DNA of 64,000 bases from Coturnix japonica (GCF_001577835.2 NC_029529.1:7256157-7320156); one strand, 5' to 3'. Shown: positions 24,971 to 41,727, counted from the stretch's first letter. Numbers and translations are program-made. Notes: generated by a model from the letters alone, not told the origin.

Positions 24971-27900
24971 CTGCCCCGGCAAACAGCGCAGGTTTAACGA
25001 TCCTTACAGCGTCTGCTTCTGATTCGTAATGTAATCGGTCTTAACGATTTGATTCATGTATTGATTTTTGAATGAATGGAGAATGAAGGAGCACGTTGTG
25101 TATATACAGATTTGTAATGGGGCAGGGATGCAGGCGCGGTGATCACTGTGCTATGGGAGCACTGTGCTGTGCTGGGGCTGCTGGATGGATGGCACAGCAG
25201 TGTGGGCTGGGTTTGGTCCCAGTGCAGGTAGTGCCAGCAACAGAGCTGAGCTACCAGCACTCTGGGAAGTTTCTAGTGAGTTGGTAGTGATAAATGGGCC
25301 GTTGGTACCTCCTGGTGCTGGTGTGTGCAGGAGGGAATAGTGCTAAATTGAATGGGAGGACAGAGATGGATTTTCTCCAGCTTAGAACTTGGTGTTCTTT
25401 CTAATGATGGACCTCTCCCATACAGTAAGTTGGGACTTAATTGTGTTCATTCAGTCACCTTCTCAGGTGAGGGAAGGAAAGTCAATGGGATGCAATATCT
25501 GAAACAAGTGTAAAAAAAAAATCCATAAACCAAGTGTTTAAAATCTGTTCCGTGGTGGCCGTTGTTCACCCTCCTGGAGTCACATGGGAGAACTGTGCAA
25601 CTTTGAGATCAAAAACCTGTAGGAAAACTGCACCTCCCTCCCCCCAAAAAAATCTGGATTTCTGGTAAGGTGAAAATGAAGTTTGGATAGGGTTGGTTTG
25701 CTGGCTCAGTGCAGTCAGTCCATCTGCTGCACTCTGCCTGAAGATGATAATTGCAGTTATTTAAGTCCTGCCTGAGACATTGGAACCGGAGTCTTGCAGA
25801 AGAGGGAGAGCAAATACAGGCATTAGTTCAAGCTCAGACGGGGCTGAGCTGTTCTGTCCCAGTTGTGTTCAACATTACTAAATAATGAGGTGAAGTTTGA
25901 CTATTGCTTGACATAATGAAAAACAAAAGTTCAAACCAAGAGCCACTAAACTTCATGTAGTTGTGGTAAGTTAAAAGTATCAGCTAATGATCAGCTAATG
26001 ATTACTAATACATAAAACAGTGTAATAGAACTGATTTCTTCAAGGTGTTTAGGAGTCTCACTCTGGTTAGATGTGCCAGAAGTGACTGCTGTTAAATCCC
26101 TGGCAAGTATCAGTGTTTATCGGATTTCCATTACGTGGCCTTAATATTCAGGGGACTGGAATGGCAAATATTAAGTAGACTAAATATACGTACCTGGCAG
26201 CTAATTTGAGAATACAAATGCTTATCTCTTGGTCAGGGCTATCTTGATATCTCCTTGTTAATCATGATTGTAAAGTGTTCGGATTTGGTCTCCAGGTGCT
26301 AAAAGCACAGCTGAAATTCTGTCACATGTTCGTTGGTTAATTAAAATCTCTAGGAGGGGTGTGAGCTCATGGAATAAAATTCCTCCCCTTATAGTTTTGT
26401 TCTGGTTTCTCTTGGGATGCTCTGCTTCTCTTGCTGGACAGTTGGCTGAAAGCTGAAGTGTTATCTATGGTTCTGGTGTGAAGTCCTGCAAGTGTTCTTA
26501 CATAACCAGGACACTGGTGTATGTATTGGGAACATGAGAATGAGTGCAGGCTTCTTTTGTGTGTGTTTACTGCACAGAGCATTAATGGTGCCTTCTAAAA
26601 AGCTTTAACTCTAGTTACGTTCTAGCAGGGATTGTACTATTGAAATGATGGACTGTGGATGTGCAGGCTGATCTGACTTAGGGAAAAAGAAGGGAGAGGA
26701 GAGAAGGAAGAAGGGTTTTTAAGGACGCTTAGTTAAGGTGTCTGTACTGTGGGGCCACTTCTGATGGGTTAATATGTAAATGGAGAGCCTGATGTCTTCT
26801 GATCTTCTGAGAGTACGGCAGATAGGCACGAGTAATCAAGAGTGAGATTGTAAAACAAGGGCTTTTTTGAGCTAGAGCTGGTATGGTCGGGTAGTTTATG
26901 TATAGAGTTATGTATAGAGTTTATGTATATGTATTAATCCTTAATGATTATGTAAATGTTTGCTGTAATAGAGTGATAATATTTCTTTCACTCATTCTGT
27001 AAGCTTATTTAGGAGCGAGATACTGCTCTGGTGGCTGTATGAAGTAGTTAGGATGACTGTTCTGAACTCACAGCTACCAAGTTTTAGTTCTTGTTTGAAC
27101 GGGTAGAAGTGCAGTGGGGAGGAGGATTAAAGATCTTTGCTGGAGGTTTCTGACCACTAATGGAATGATATGGTTAATGAGATGGTGAGTTTAGTACAGT
27201 TTGAGCATGAAAAATAAGGTCTCACTTCAGCTGCTCTTGTGGTTGAGTGGAGGATCCTCCCCTGATTCTGGGAGGGAATTTGTGTCTAGAATTGTTCTCG
27301 TGTTGTCACATCTTGGTCGCTGTACTTGGCTGATACTTAAGACAGTGAAGATCCTGGAAGATTGCTCAGTTTATATGGGTATTAAAGATCTGTCTTGTAG
27401 GATGAGTGGGCTGCTCACTGACTTCCTCAGTTAATTTCTGTCTCTTCTTTTGGCATGACATCAGAATCACTCCAGTTTGCTAAATCCTGTGCCCTTGTTG
27501 CTTTTGTGTAGAACCCTGGATTTTAGCAGGGACTTGGTCTATTAGTGGTGTTTCTTATTCTCATGTTGGCCAGAAATGGGAGCAGTGCAGGCGTTTGCCT
27601 TCAGAGGAGAGCGGTACCTTTCATGATGTCACAGAGAACTGGATATGCCTTTGTCAGTCTCAAGCAGGAAATCTGAGCCTTTCCTCCTGTCAGTGATAGT
27701 GTTACTGCTATCAAGATACTTGGAAAATTATTTTGACAGTGTGGTTCAAATATGAAATACACAGTGGGTACATGTAAAACTGGGTTAAGTCCAGTACCTG
27801 GGATGTAGTTGATGTGGGGTAACTTTATGACATTATTAGTGTTAACATCTGCTGTGTGTGAAAACATGTCGTGGCTGTGGTAAAAATGGAAGGCCAAAAG

Positions 27901-28004
27901 ACTTCTTGAGTGGTCGGAACTCTTATATGGAGAACATAATGTTGCTGACATAGTGATAAGGTTGTACTAAAAGTAACTATTTTTGTTTTAGAGGGACTCC
28001 GAAT

Positions 28005-32254
<4,250 letters not shown>

Positions 32255-32860
32255 GCATCTGTCATGCAGCATCTTAAAAAGGAAGGGATTGGTTTGGCAA
32301 GAACTTGTTTACAAAACTTTTGCAAAATCTAATGTTGCTATGTACAATTAATATCCACTTAGGGGAGGGGGTTGTATGTGTGCCATTTTCCATATTCGCC
32401 ACTTGTATACAGTTCTAAATTTGCTGAATTGCCCCCAGTTTTTTCATACAGGGTCTCTTCCTTCAGTCTTTTGTATTTTTGATTGTTATGTAAAACTTGC
32501 TTTTATTTTAATATTGATGTCAGTATTTCAACTGCTGTAAAATTATAAACTTTTATACTTCTATAAATTCACTAGTATCTCTAGTTACTTTGCTATCTGA
32601 TGCAGGCATGCTTTAAAATGTTAGAACTATATTTAGCCTTTAGCTGGCTGTATGGAAAAATAAAAATCATGCCCTCCACCCCCTTCCCTCCCTGAATTTG
32701 TTTTTCTATCTTTCAGAAACTAGGTTGTTATTGCTTAAGAGCCTCTGAGATCCAAAGTCAGCCAGCATCCTTATTCTGCATCACTTCCTTTGTGTTTATA
32801 TGGCATTGTCTGTGTTGCTGTTTAGAGTAAATAAACTGTTTATATAAAGGGCTTTGTTTC
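32255..32860 (+). other. UBE2I: UBE2I 3'UTR with two poly(A) signals
   Basis: AATAAA occurs at 32659-32664 and again at 32830-32835, followed by GT/T-rich DNA. Both could be used and would give 3'UTRs of about 0.4 and 0.6 kb. Confidence 0.75.
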
Positions 32861-33640
32861 ATCCTCTTCATTAAAAGGCCGCTGTTTAAGCAGCTCTGAA
32901 CACAACTCGGTTAAAAGTTGTGATGCTTTACTTCTCAGCTGCTGCCTCCTTTATTTTCCCTGTCCCTGATGTAGAGGTGGTCTGTCTCTGTGCTGATTAC
33001 TGGCAGCTATTCTATAGTTGACCAGTTCCTTAAGCACCTTATAGAGTTGTATGACTAACTAGGGATCAATTGCTTATTGTATATTACAGACTGGTCTGAT
33101 CACTGGAATATGGAATGATACAAGCATGAATGAACAATAATAGAAATGCTCTGAAGATGAGGGGGCCTACAGGATCTGGGCATTATATGTACTAAGTAAC
33201 ATTATGGGTTGTCTTCCTATCCAGTGCTGTTGAAGGGTTTGTGGAGAGGTTTATTTGAAATTTGAAACCAATTGGGTGCTTGAAACTTGAGAGTATCTAC
33301 TTAAAAGGTAAAGGAAGAAGAATACAATTAGTAACAGCTCCTCAGGGGCTCTGTATGCTGCAGGTAGGCAGAACAGGGCAGTAACCTGGTCATGGTTTCC
33401 AGGTAAAATACACTCATGAATTGTTTTCTGTAACGTACCATTAAGTGAAAGCAATCCCTATAAATCACTTACCAAAAATACTGACTACAGTGTTAAGCTT
33501 TAGGACCTTTAAATCATTATGGAAGGCCTATCTTAAAAGCAACTGTGTACATTAATAGACTTACATGTAGCCTAGAATGAGAGACCTGCCTAGACAAAGG
33601 ACACTTAGTGAGCACCCCACAGTTACAGGTGGAAAGGCTT
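32861..33640. other. Short intergenic spacer between convergent UBE2I and TSR3
   Basis: About 0.8 kb with no coding signal, the tail-to-tail space of two genes. In human, BAIAP3 lies between these two genes; nothing resembling it is present here. Confidence 0.6.
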
Positions 33641-33657
33641 CATTGTTATCAAGAAAG

Positions 33658-33663
33658 TTTATT
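33658..33663 (-). terminator. TSR3: Probable TSR3 poly(A) signal
   Basis: TTTATT on the + strand reads AATAAA on the TSR3 strand, 63 nt after the stop. Another copy at 33716-33721 is only a few bases after the stop and is less likely to be used alone. Confidence 0.5.
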
Positions 33664-33725
33664 TATACAGGATGCACAGAACTCTGGGCTGCTGGGGTGG
33701 TTTTGGTGCAGTTTTTTTATTGTTT

Positions 33726-35792
33726 TCACTTTTCAGATAGTTGATTTATTATTGGCTGTTCTTGCAAAGTCTTTCCAGGATCATCATCTTCTGTGCTGTT
33801 CTCATCGCTGCTCTCACTGCTCTCACCCGTCGTGCTGCTCACACTGTCCTCCTCTGATTCTTCATTACTTTCTGTTATTCTGGAAATATTTTTCAGAATT
33901 ATAAAAGCACAATGACTTGTAATTAAAAAAACCCTATTTAAATGTCATTACCTTGAAGAATTGATTGGCCTATTGAGGTTACAAAATTCCTTTCCTGAGT
34001 CGACATCAAATGGATCTGGAAAAAGAAGAGACGCACGTTTAGATGGTCTGACTTCATTGATTTCTGAGAACGTTACTGGCAGGGAGGGGAAGGCAGAGGG
34101 AGCCTGGGTTCAGCTTTCTGAAAAGCTTAATGGGCTCATTCGGTCACAAGAGGTCAGAAGTCAACAACTGAGGATTTGTTCATTGTGACTGTGAGCTTTT
34201 CACGTTATTCTACATTAGTAGTATTTTATGAGAATAAAGAAATCAGTCAGTAGTTTAAAGGGTGGGTGCTCGTTGGGATTTCTGCCTTACCTATTTCTTC
34301 TTCCTTTATTTCTTCAGCACTAGCTAGGAAGTCCTTTTCAACACTCAGCACTTCTTCATGGCACTGACAAGCTGCGTATTTTTCCAGGAGATTTTTGTTC
34401 AGCTCAATAAACGTCTTCCCCCATTTAAATTTCCTCAGCAGAATGGTGGCCAGGTCTGGGAATCCTTTAACAGAAAACAGAGGAGCGTTGGTCTCCAGTA
34501 GGAGATTTTGCTCAGCTTACAGGTTTCTAAGTTCAGCAATTGTCTTCCTATCATTACATACCATACCAAGAAAACCTGGATCATCAGATCCTGAGTCCAG
34601 GACATGAACTCCAGCACAGTGATAACTTTGATGGCAACCAGATGGAAGCACGTCGAAGAGAACTATTCAATCTCATTCCAAATTCAAGACCAAGTAAGTC
34701 AGCAGTACAGTTAGTTCTGTCAAAGACCATTTCCTCATTATGTTACTACTGTCAGAACCGCTGATGATACATTTTCTATTAATGAGACACATCGCAGCCT
34801 ACCAACAATACAAAAAGTTGCAGCAAAAGCTTCCACACAGGACAGCTTGCACGGCCGGCCGTAGTTGACAGGATTTGCAGCCACCAAGTAAGGCAGCAGG
34901 CGCAGGTGACCTCCTCTCATTTTCTTAAAGGGTGTTTCTTCTAACTTAGCCCACGAACAATCGATGACAGCAATTCCATTCTGAGCAACGATGTGCCTGG
35001 AAAGAGAAAAAAAAATCAATCAGAATTTCAATTGTCCCTTAATACCTGTGACAAATTGGAATCCCCCTTTGTCTGATTAACCTCTGATTAATCAGCTGAG
35101 ACAAGTGTAGGGTCAGCTGTGAGAGCACAGGTCAGAGTAATGGAACTGTGCTCCCAGAAGGGGTAGGGCTCGACTCCACCTCCTGTAGCCCTTGTTTAAG
35201 GGCTCACCACCACTAAGGCAGCATCTCTTGGAGATTAAAACGTTCTCCCCGATGTGACACAATGCAGTGCAGACATGGCACGGCGGTACCATGCCAGGCA
35301 GGGGGGTTGGAACTACATGATCCTTGAGGTTCCTTCAAACCCGGGTCATTCTGTGATTCTGTGATACCTGTCGGCAGGAGACACGCAGACAGCGGCCATG
35401 GGGCTGAGCACGACGCCCGGGAACCTCTGGCTGAGCCGCATGTTTCGGATCAGCCCGTTCCGGGCCAGTTTCCTCCCGGTGCATTTCTTGGGGTCGCAGT
35501 GTCCCAGCTCCCACATGGCCAGAGCACACGGGATCTTCGGCTCCGCGACGCCGCGCTCCGCCTCCAAACAAGCTGCAAACAGCACGTACACGTTAGTGGA
35601 CACGTTAGTGATGGGGGGCGGCCCGTTTCAGTCACGCTCCCGGGGCGCTCCCGCACCTCTCAGCGCAGCCTCCGTTTCCGCAGCGAAGGTTTCGAGGCAT
35701 TGCGGGTCGCTCCGCGCTGAGGCTCCATCAGACGGCGGCACCTTCCTCCTGCCCTTCCTCGCATCGCCCCGTCTCACCGCCCCGCGCTTCAT
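33726..35792 (-). CDS. TSR3: TSR3, 18S rRNA aminocarboxypropyltransferase
   Basis: Coding exons in gene order: 35657..35792, 35368..35572, 34803..34996, 34291..34464, 33952..34015 and 33726..33879; 308 residues. TSR3 transfers the 3-amino-3-carboxypropyl group of S-adenosylmethionine to the hypermodified pseudouridine of 18S rRNA, a late cytoplasmic step of 40S maturation. Visible family blocks are [87 protein letters not shown] and [15 protein letters not shown]. The N-terminus is basic ([17 protein letters not shown]); the C-terminus is an acidic, serine-rich tail ([19 protein letters not shown]). The chosen ATG is the first in frame beside the GNPTG promoter. Intron 2 contains a CR1 copy that ends at its donor. 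Confidence 0.95.
35291..35365 (+). mobile_element. CR1 LINE 3'-end fragment in TSR3 intron 2
   Basis: The block ggggttggaactacatgatc...ttccttcaaaccc followed by repeated attctgtg is the CR1 3' terminus. It is antisense to TSR3, and its end lies 2 bp from the exon 2 boundary. Confidence 0.85.
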
Positions 35793-35860
35793 GGCCCCGC
35801 GGCTGCGCGGAGCGGCACTAATGGCCCCGCCGCGCACTTCCTCTTCCGGCGGATTCGGTA
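35793..35860. promoter_or_regulatory. Bidirectional TSR3/GNPTG promoter
   Basis: Only 68 bp separate the two ATG codons, so both 5'UTRs and the core promoter must overlap here or reach into the flanking coding sequence. The segment is CpG-rich and TATA-less. It carries CTTCCTCTTCCGGCGG at 35837-35852, which combines an ETS-type CTTCCGG site with a pyrimidine run like a TOP-type start. The two genes are also adjacent and divergent in human. Confidence 0.8.
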
Positions 35861-38800
35861 ATGGCGGCCGCCCGGCAGCTGCTGGTGCTGTGTGTGGGCG
35901 CTGTATCAGGTGAGGTGTTACGGTGCCGCTCGGTTCGTCTCTCCGCTCTCCCTCCCGCTGACCGTTCTCTGCTCGGCAGGTCTCCTCGCGTCGGCGGCCA
36001 AGATGAAGATCGTGGAGGAGCCCAACACTTTCGGGTAGGTGGATGCTGCTGCGCGGCGTGTCCCGCGGCACAGGGAGGGTGTGAGTTGTGGAGCTGGTCC
36101 GTGTCAGGGCGCTCAGTGAGCGGTGAGATGGAATGTCTGCAGTGATGGCAGCACGAAGGAGCTGGGCTGGTTCAGCTCGGGGAACAGGAGGCTGCGGGGA
36201 GACGGTATTGGGGCCAAGCAGTGCTTGAAGGAGGAGGGGGCAGCTGGGGAACAGCCAGAAGCACAACTCAGCCTTTAACTTTGGTTCTCTCTGAAGGCTG
36301 AACAACCCCTTCCTGCCTCAAACTAACCGACTGCAGCCGAAGATGCCCCCTTCAGCAGTATCAGGTATGTGTAAGCGCTGCCTTTCTGTGCAGTTTTCAT
36401 CACTTTCTGACAGCTTTTTGTAGAACAATCTACTTAAGATACGTGCAGGCAAATACTGATTCTGTTCTCAGCAGAAAACTGAGTTTGCCCTATTCCGTAC
36501 AGTTTTGTCACCGCAATAACTTGCTGGAATGTAACCAAAGCATTTTCCTTCCTTGATTATATTCTGTGGTGTTTTTAGGCCCTGCGCATCTCTTTAGGCT
36601 TGCTGGCAAGTGTTTCAGTTTTGTGGAATCCATGTAAGTAACAAGTTCGGATATTTGATCATGTATTTCTTACTAGGAATGAACCAGTTCTTAATTCCCA
36701 TCTGAAATATTGATCCTTTGTCCCTTTTCTCCCGCAGATATAAGTACGAGTTTTGTCCTTTCCATAATGTCACTCAGCACGAGCAGACTTTTCGATGGAA
36801 TGCCTACAGTGGGATTTTAGGGTGAGGCTTTTAGAGCTCTTATGTTTTATCTGTGTTGTTAATAGACTGTTCTATAGATTTGCAGAAGGGAGGCAGTTTT
36901 CAAATTAAGTTTGTTCTGTTGGGACACAGTGGGACTGCAGGTTTAATGCATAGAAATAAATCACCTTGACATACTTAGATATCTGTATATTTTTTAAAGA
37001 TAAAAACCAATATCCTTTTTTTTAAGCTGGAGGCTTATTAATAACTTGTGCTGAGTTGAAAGACTGATACGTTCATGTGAGAAATCCAGCAATGTGTAAT
37101 TAATGCTTATGTTAACAGAAGTTTCATGTCTTTCAACAGTTTTCTCTTTGTTGCCTCAGTTCCTCAGATGGGGCATCAATAACTTCTCTGAGTGCCAAAG
37201 TGCAGCTGTGTGCACAGCAGTCAGTAAACCAGGATGAGAGGAACAGGGTTACATCAAATCATTGAGCTTATGACTAGCGGGCACAGAGACCAATTGTAGC
37301 TGTTATCACCAGCACTAAAAGTCCTACAGACAATCAGTTGCACTCAGTGCTAATATAGCATGATGGTGTTTGTTGCAGGATTGATCTGTAAACTATTCTG
37401 TTGATCTTAAACAAGGTTTTGCAAGCACAAATACTTTTCAAACTGAAGCTGATTCAAAACTGCTCTCAAAGTAATGTTGGAATGGCCTGCATAGCAGCTT
37501 GACTAACAGATTTCAATGTTTGTAAGGTCTTGGATATAAGACATGGAAGTAATGAAGCCAGACAAATGAGGTCTGTACCATTTATTTTAACACAGTGTAG
37601 GGCTGTTCCTATTTTTCTTCCTGAATTTCCACATTTTTCCTTATCAGAAAGATAAAGTGAGGTTTTGTTTTTCTAGAATCTGGCATGAATGGGAAATTGA
37701 CAACAACACATTTGTTGGAATGTGGATGAGGGAAGGAGACTCATGTGAAACCAAGAGCAGACAGACGAAGGTACCATAACAAAATACGTAGGTTATTCTA
37801 ATCTAGACATCTCGACTCTGCAGACAATTGCGTCACTCTACAGACTGAAACTTTCCAACCTTGAAGAGTTTGTATCACAGAATCACCAAGGTTGGAAAGA
37901 CCTACAAGATCCCCCAGTCCAACCATCCACCAGTCACCAATAGCTCTCACTAAACCGTGTCCTTCAACACAACATCCAAACATTCCTTGAACACCTCCAG
38001 GGTTGGTGACTCCATCACCTCCCTGGGCAGCCCATTGCACAGCCTGACCACTCTCTCATGGTTTAAGGTGTAATATAAAACAAAGATGAATTTCTGTAGG
38101 AGCTGGATGAGTGGTTGGAGGTAGTCAGAGTTTTACCCTGATTTTAGATACTAAGTTTACTGAAGTTTTTCTTTTCCACCTTCCATTTCAGTGTGTTGTA
38201 CAGCTTTAAGGATACAGTTAATTAATCCTCACATTTCATTTAAACCTCATATTTCCAGGTGACATAGATGACTGTCATGAAGGAGATCTAAGGATACTAT
38301 GAAGTTTGAAACAGGCTTGTTTTCTTGTGGAAGGTGCTTAGATATTACAGTGATGATTGACAGCATAATACTTGAGAGAGGTATCTATGATTGGAGAGAG
38401 TGGGTAGAGATAAGGGGCAAAATGTCTCAGCCAAGGTTAAAATGTTCTTTGCTGTGATTGAGGTGCCTTGTAAACATGTTTATTTCCCATTGGGACTACA
38501 AAAGGAGCTGCTGTTCTTGCGTGACTTTAGATCTTGTTATTCAGATCTTTCACTGGCATTTAGTTTTGAACGGACTGGTGCCAAAAGTCTGAAGATCAAA
38601 ACACTTTTGAATGGCTTTTGTTCTCTGGAGCAGTTAAAAGAGGAGGCTGACATCCAGCACCATGGTCAGGACTAAGATTTTTTAAATGAGTTCTGCTTAT
38701 GTTGGAGGAGGCTCTGCAGGGTGTCCTGTTTACTTTCCTTTTTACTCTCATTCCTTCCAGATCTGTACTGTTTGGGAGACCACAGGAAAATGGTAGATGG

Positions 38801-41011
38801 GGATCATTTTCCATTACAGGAAGGCGTTTTCATGTGTTTGAAAAAGTAACTTAATTTCTAAGATGTGTTAGCTATGATTGCCTTTCAATTGTTGAAAGCA
38901 ATGGAAGCCTTGAAATAAGAGTATACATAGAAATGCCTCTGTTAACTTTCGAAGACAGAAAATTGATTGTTACCTGCTTAATGTGGAGATGTTTCATTCA
39001 CCTTTGTTTTTTACTGATGTTTAGGTTCATCTTGTTTGTGGAAAGAGCAATAAATTGGCTTATGTGTCTGAGCCAAGTACTTGTGTCTACTCCCTCACAT
39101 TCGAGACTCCTCTTGTGTGCCATCCCCACTCTCTGTTGGGTAAGGAAGCCATTTTTGTATGAAGAATCTGGCTTATTACACCAATTTTATAGTGTGTGTT
39201 TTTAGGTCTTTTAAGTTTGTAAGTTGAGAATTACACAATAATAAGTGTATTTAGATCCCAATCATTATCGCATATATGTTTGTTCTCAAGTAAACTGTTG
39301 CTACTAATAGAGAACCAGTGACTGATACTTGCTGTTTTCTTGGACTAGCCATAGGAATCAGCCCTGTAATATCTGCTCATTTATATACATTAAAAAAAAT
39401 ACTTCTGACAAAGAAATATGGGACCTTCTGGTTGGAAACTTGGTTGGTGACATTCTCCAGAAACATTAAGTCGGTGAACTGGAATTGAAGTTTAAAGCCA
39501 ACTCTTGAAAGCTGCTGTGTACTACCAGAAAAGCTCATAACTAATACAGGACATGGTTTGCTTTTCAGTTTATCCAACTCTGACTGAAGCACTACAAAGG
39601 AAATGGGATGAAGCAGAGCAGTCTCTCTATGACCAACTAATAACTGAGCAGGTTTGTTAATTTTGTTGTACTCTATTTGTTAAAGAACAGTTATTGTCTG
39701 GTAGCTGAACTTGGCTTCTGTGCTTATTTTGCCATTGGCGAATAGCGCTTCTTGTGTTCTATAATTGCTTTATATATCAATTGATAATTGTAATTTTTTT
39801 ACAGTGAAGCTTGAGGAATTATGGAAAGATACAAGGAGATGAGTGTTAGGTAGATTTATTTATAATAACCTTACAATCTTTTTTTTTTTGTAGGGATACA
39901 AAAAAATACTGAAAGAGATTTTTGAGGAAGCGGGATTTCTGAAAGCAACGGAAGAAAAGGAAGCTGAGAAACAGAATATGAAAACAAGTCTGCAATTTGA
40001 AACAGTGGACAAGTGCAATACGGTATAGAGTATTATATTTACAATGTGAAACTAGATTGTCACCTTTTCACTGTGTGATTCATAACATAACCTCCATGTT
40101 GTTATGTATCTTTGGAGAGTAAGAGCATCTTTTTGTATTTACCTTTCTTAGGAATACAAGAAACTTTCTGAAGAAATAAAAATCCTTAAAGATTTATTAA
40201 GTCAGCACAATATTCCATACAAAGGAAGTTCTGGTGAGTTTTATGTGTTGTTTTTTTTCCCCACTATTTTCTATTTAGAATGAGTATACTATTATATATA
40301 TTATATATACATTGGTTTTGGTTACATGGGTTAAGTAATCATTCTTCCTTAGTCCCCTCTTTTCCTCTGTTTGATTTCTGTTAGATAAGTGTCTCTTACA
40401 GTTCTGAGAAAGAACAACTGTTGGATGCTGCCTACGAAGTAGCAAAGTTTATCTGGATTAATTTCACACTTTTTTTTCCCCTCCATTCCTTCTAATCCAT
40501 CATGCTCATTATTACTTGAGCTGTTTGTCTGAAAAGTAGTTAATTTCCATGAATATACAAACAGCTTGTATGCTCAGAATTGGTACCTCAAGAAACAAAT
40601 AAGCCTTTCAGCAACGTAGATATCTTCTTCCTGTTTTGAGGAAGTTTCTTTTAACTTGGAAACTTTCTCTTCTAGGAAAATCTTTGTAAAATATGTTATT
40701 CACGTGCTTTAGCTGTTCAACTCATAGTATTTCTGCCAGCCTTTGTGGTAGCTTATTTATTTACTGCAGATTAGAACTCTAATCGAAGGAACTTGCAGCT
40801 TGCTCAAGCTGACTTGTTTTGAAACTGTTCAGTGAATTCTCTGGCAAGAATATTTGTGTTTGGATGTGGAAATAACTTATGTATTTAACTGAATGTTGCA
40901 GCTGAAAACACCAGTGTTGAACACGTAAATCACAAATGGGCAACTGCAGAGACAACTGTGCTCAATGGGTCAATGAATGCTGAACATCTGCGTGGCGATA
41001 CAGGGATGTAG
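35861..41011 (+). CDS. GNPTG: GNPTG, gamma subunit of GlcNAc-1-phosphotransferase
   Basis: Coding exons: 35861..35909, 35980..36034, 36297..36364, 36579..36633, 36738..36821, 37677..37770, 39025..39139, 39569..39651, 39894..40022, 40152..40233 and 40902..41011; 307 residues (human 305). The soluble Golgi gamma subunit helps the GNPTAB enzyme tag lysosomal hydrolases with GlcNAc-1-phosphate, the first step toward mannose 6-phosphate. Residues 1-23 form a hydrophobic signal peptide ([18 protein letters not shown]). An MRH lectin domain follows, about residues 65-170, with cysteines in GKCFSF, YEFCPF, GDSCETK, LVCGKS, STCVYS and LVCHPH. N-glycosylation sequons are NVT at 86 and NNT at 113. Exons 8-10 encode the DMAP1-binding-like helical region ([17 protein letters not shown]...). 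All splice junctions are canonical. Confidence 0.97.
37863..38065 (-). mobile_element. CR1 LINE 3'-end fragment in GNPTG intron 6
   Basis: Reads atcacagaatcaccaaggtt then ggaaagacctacaagatccc, the reverse complement of the CR1 3' end, with the conserved block ccctgggcagcccattgc further in. Opposite orientation to GNPTG. Confidence 0.9.
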
Positions 41012-41403
41012 AGTAACGCTGTGTGAAGGAACGTGAGTGGTAAACAGCAATCTGACACGGAATGTCAAGCAAGATGAATGTGTATCGTGACACTGTGATG
41101 ATTTACCTCTTGCGGATATTCTTGACTTCCTCAATTTCTGCCCTAAAGCAAAGGGAATGGAGGACTGTCAGAGCCATTTACTGACAGCAGCTGGCGGGTT
41201 TTGGAAAACACTGCTGTGAGCGTTTGAGGCTGCTGTGGAGCCAAGGTTTACGGGTTCTATCTCTGCTCTCAGCTTTGTTATCGTCGTTAATCAAGCATGG
41301 TGACAGGCAGTGTGAATACAGACAGCCCCAAGCGCTGCGCTGAACATTCAGAACGTTTTATTTCAACTGAGGGGTTTCTTAGCAGACTTTAGCAAAATGA
41401 ATG

Positions 41404-41409
41404 AATAAA
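41404..41409 (+). terminator. GNPTG: Probable GNPTG poly(A) signal
   Basis: AATAAA about 390 bp after the GNPTG stop and 320 bp before the UQCC4 ATG; the only canonical signal noticed between the two genes. Confidence 0.5.
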
Positions 41410-41629
41410 CGATGCACAGGGAGAGCTGGATGCACTCTGCTGAGAGGCTGGTGTGATGTGTGGGTGATGTGATGGCTGTGGTTGTTACAGGATATGAGCT
41501 GTGTGGATACAGCAGTTCTGTGTACCGGGATAGTACGGGCCGTTCTCCCGTCACTGTGGAAACGTTCTGTGTGGAACCTGGCGCCAACAGCGTTTCGTTT
41601 CCCCCCCCACTTCCCGCCGTCCATCTCCG

Positions 41630-41727
41630 TGTCCCTGTGGCGCCGCCTTGCGGTCTGCTCGCCATCACCGCGTGCAGCGCTATGGTCGCATTTCCTCTTC
41701 CGGGCGGTGCGGGAGCGGAGCGTTGTG
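41630..41727 (+). promoter_or_regulatory. UQCC4: UQCC4 CpG-rich promoter
   Basis: GC-rich, TATA-less stretch in front of the UQCC4 start. TTCCTCTTCCGGGCGG at 41692-41707 is nearly the same as the motif in the TSR3/GNPTG promoter and ends 20 bp before the ATG. Confidence 0.6.

Noticed and set aside
24766-25029. Frame encoding repeated KGKER units
   Set aside because: It is the translation of the GGAAA microsatellite in UBE2I intron 1.
35044-35290. Stretch in TSR3 intron 2 that looks like interspersed-repeat DNA, possibly an LTR fragment
   Set aside because: It feels repeat-like, but I could not see paired ends or name a family; a repeat-library search would decide.
35628-36305. A 225-codon minus-strand frame across the TSR3/GNPTG promoter
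   Set aside because: Only its last part, from MKRGAVRR, is real TSR3 exon 1; the upstream extension runs through GNPTG exons and promoter.
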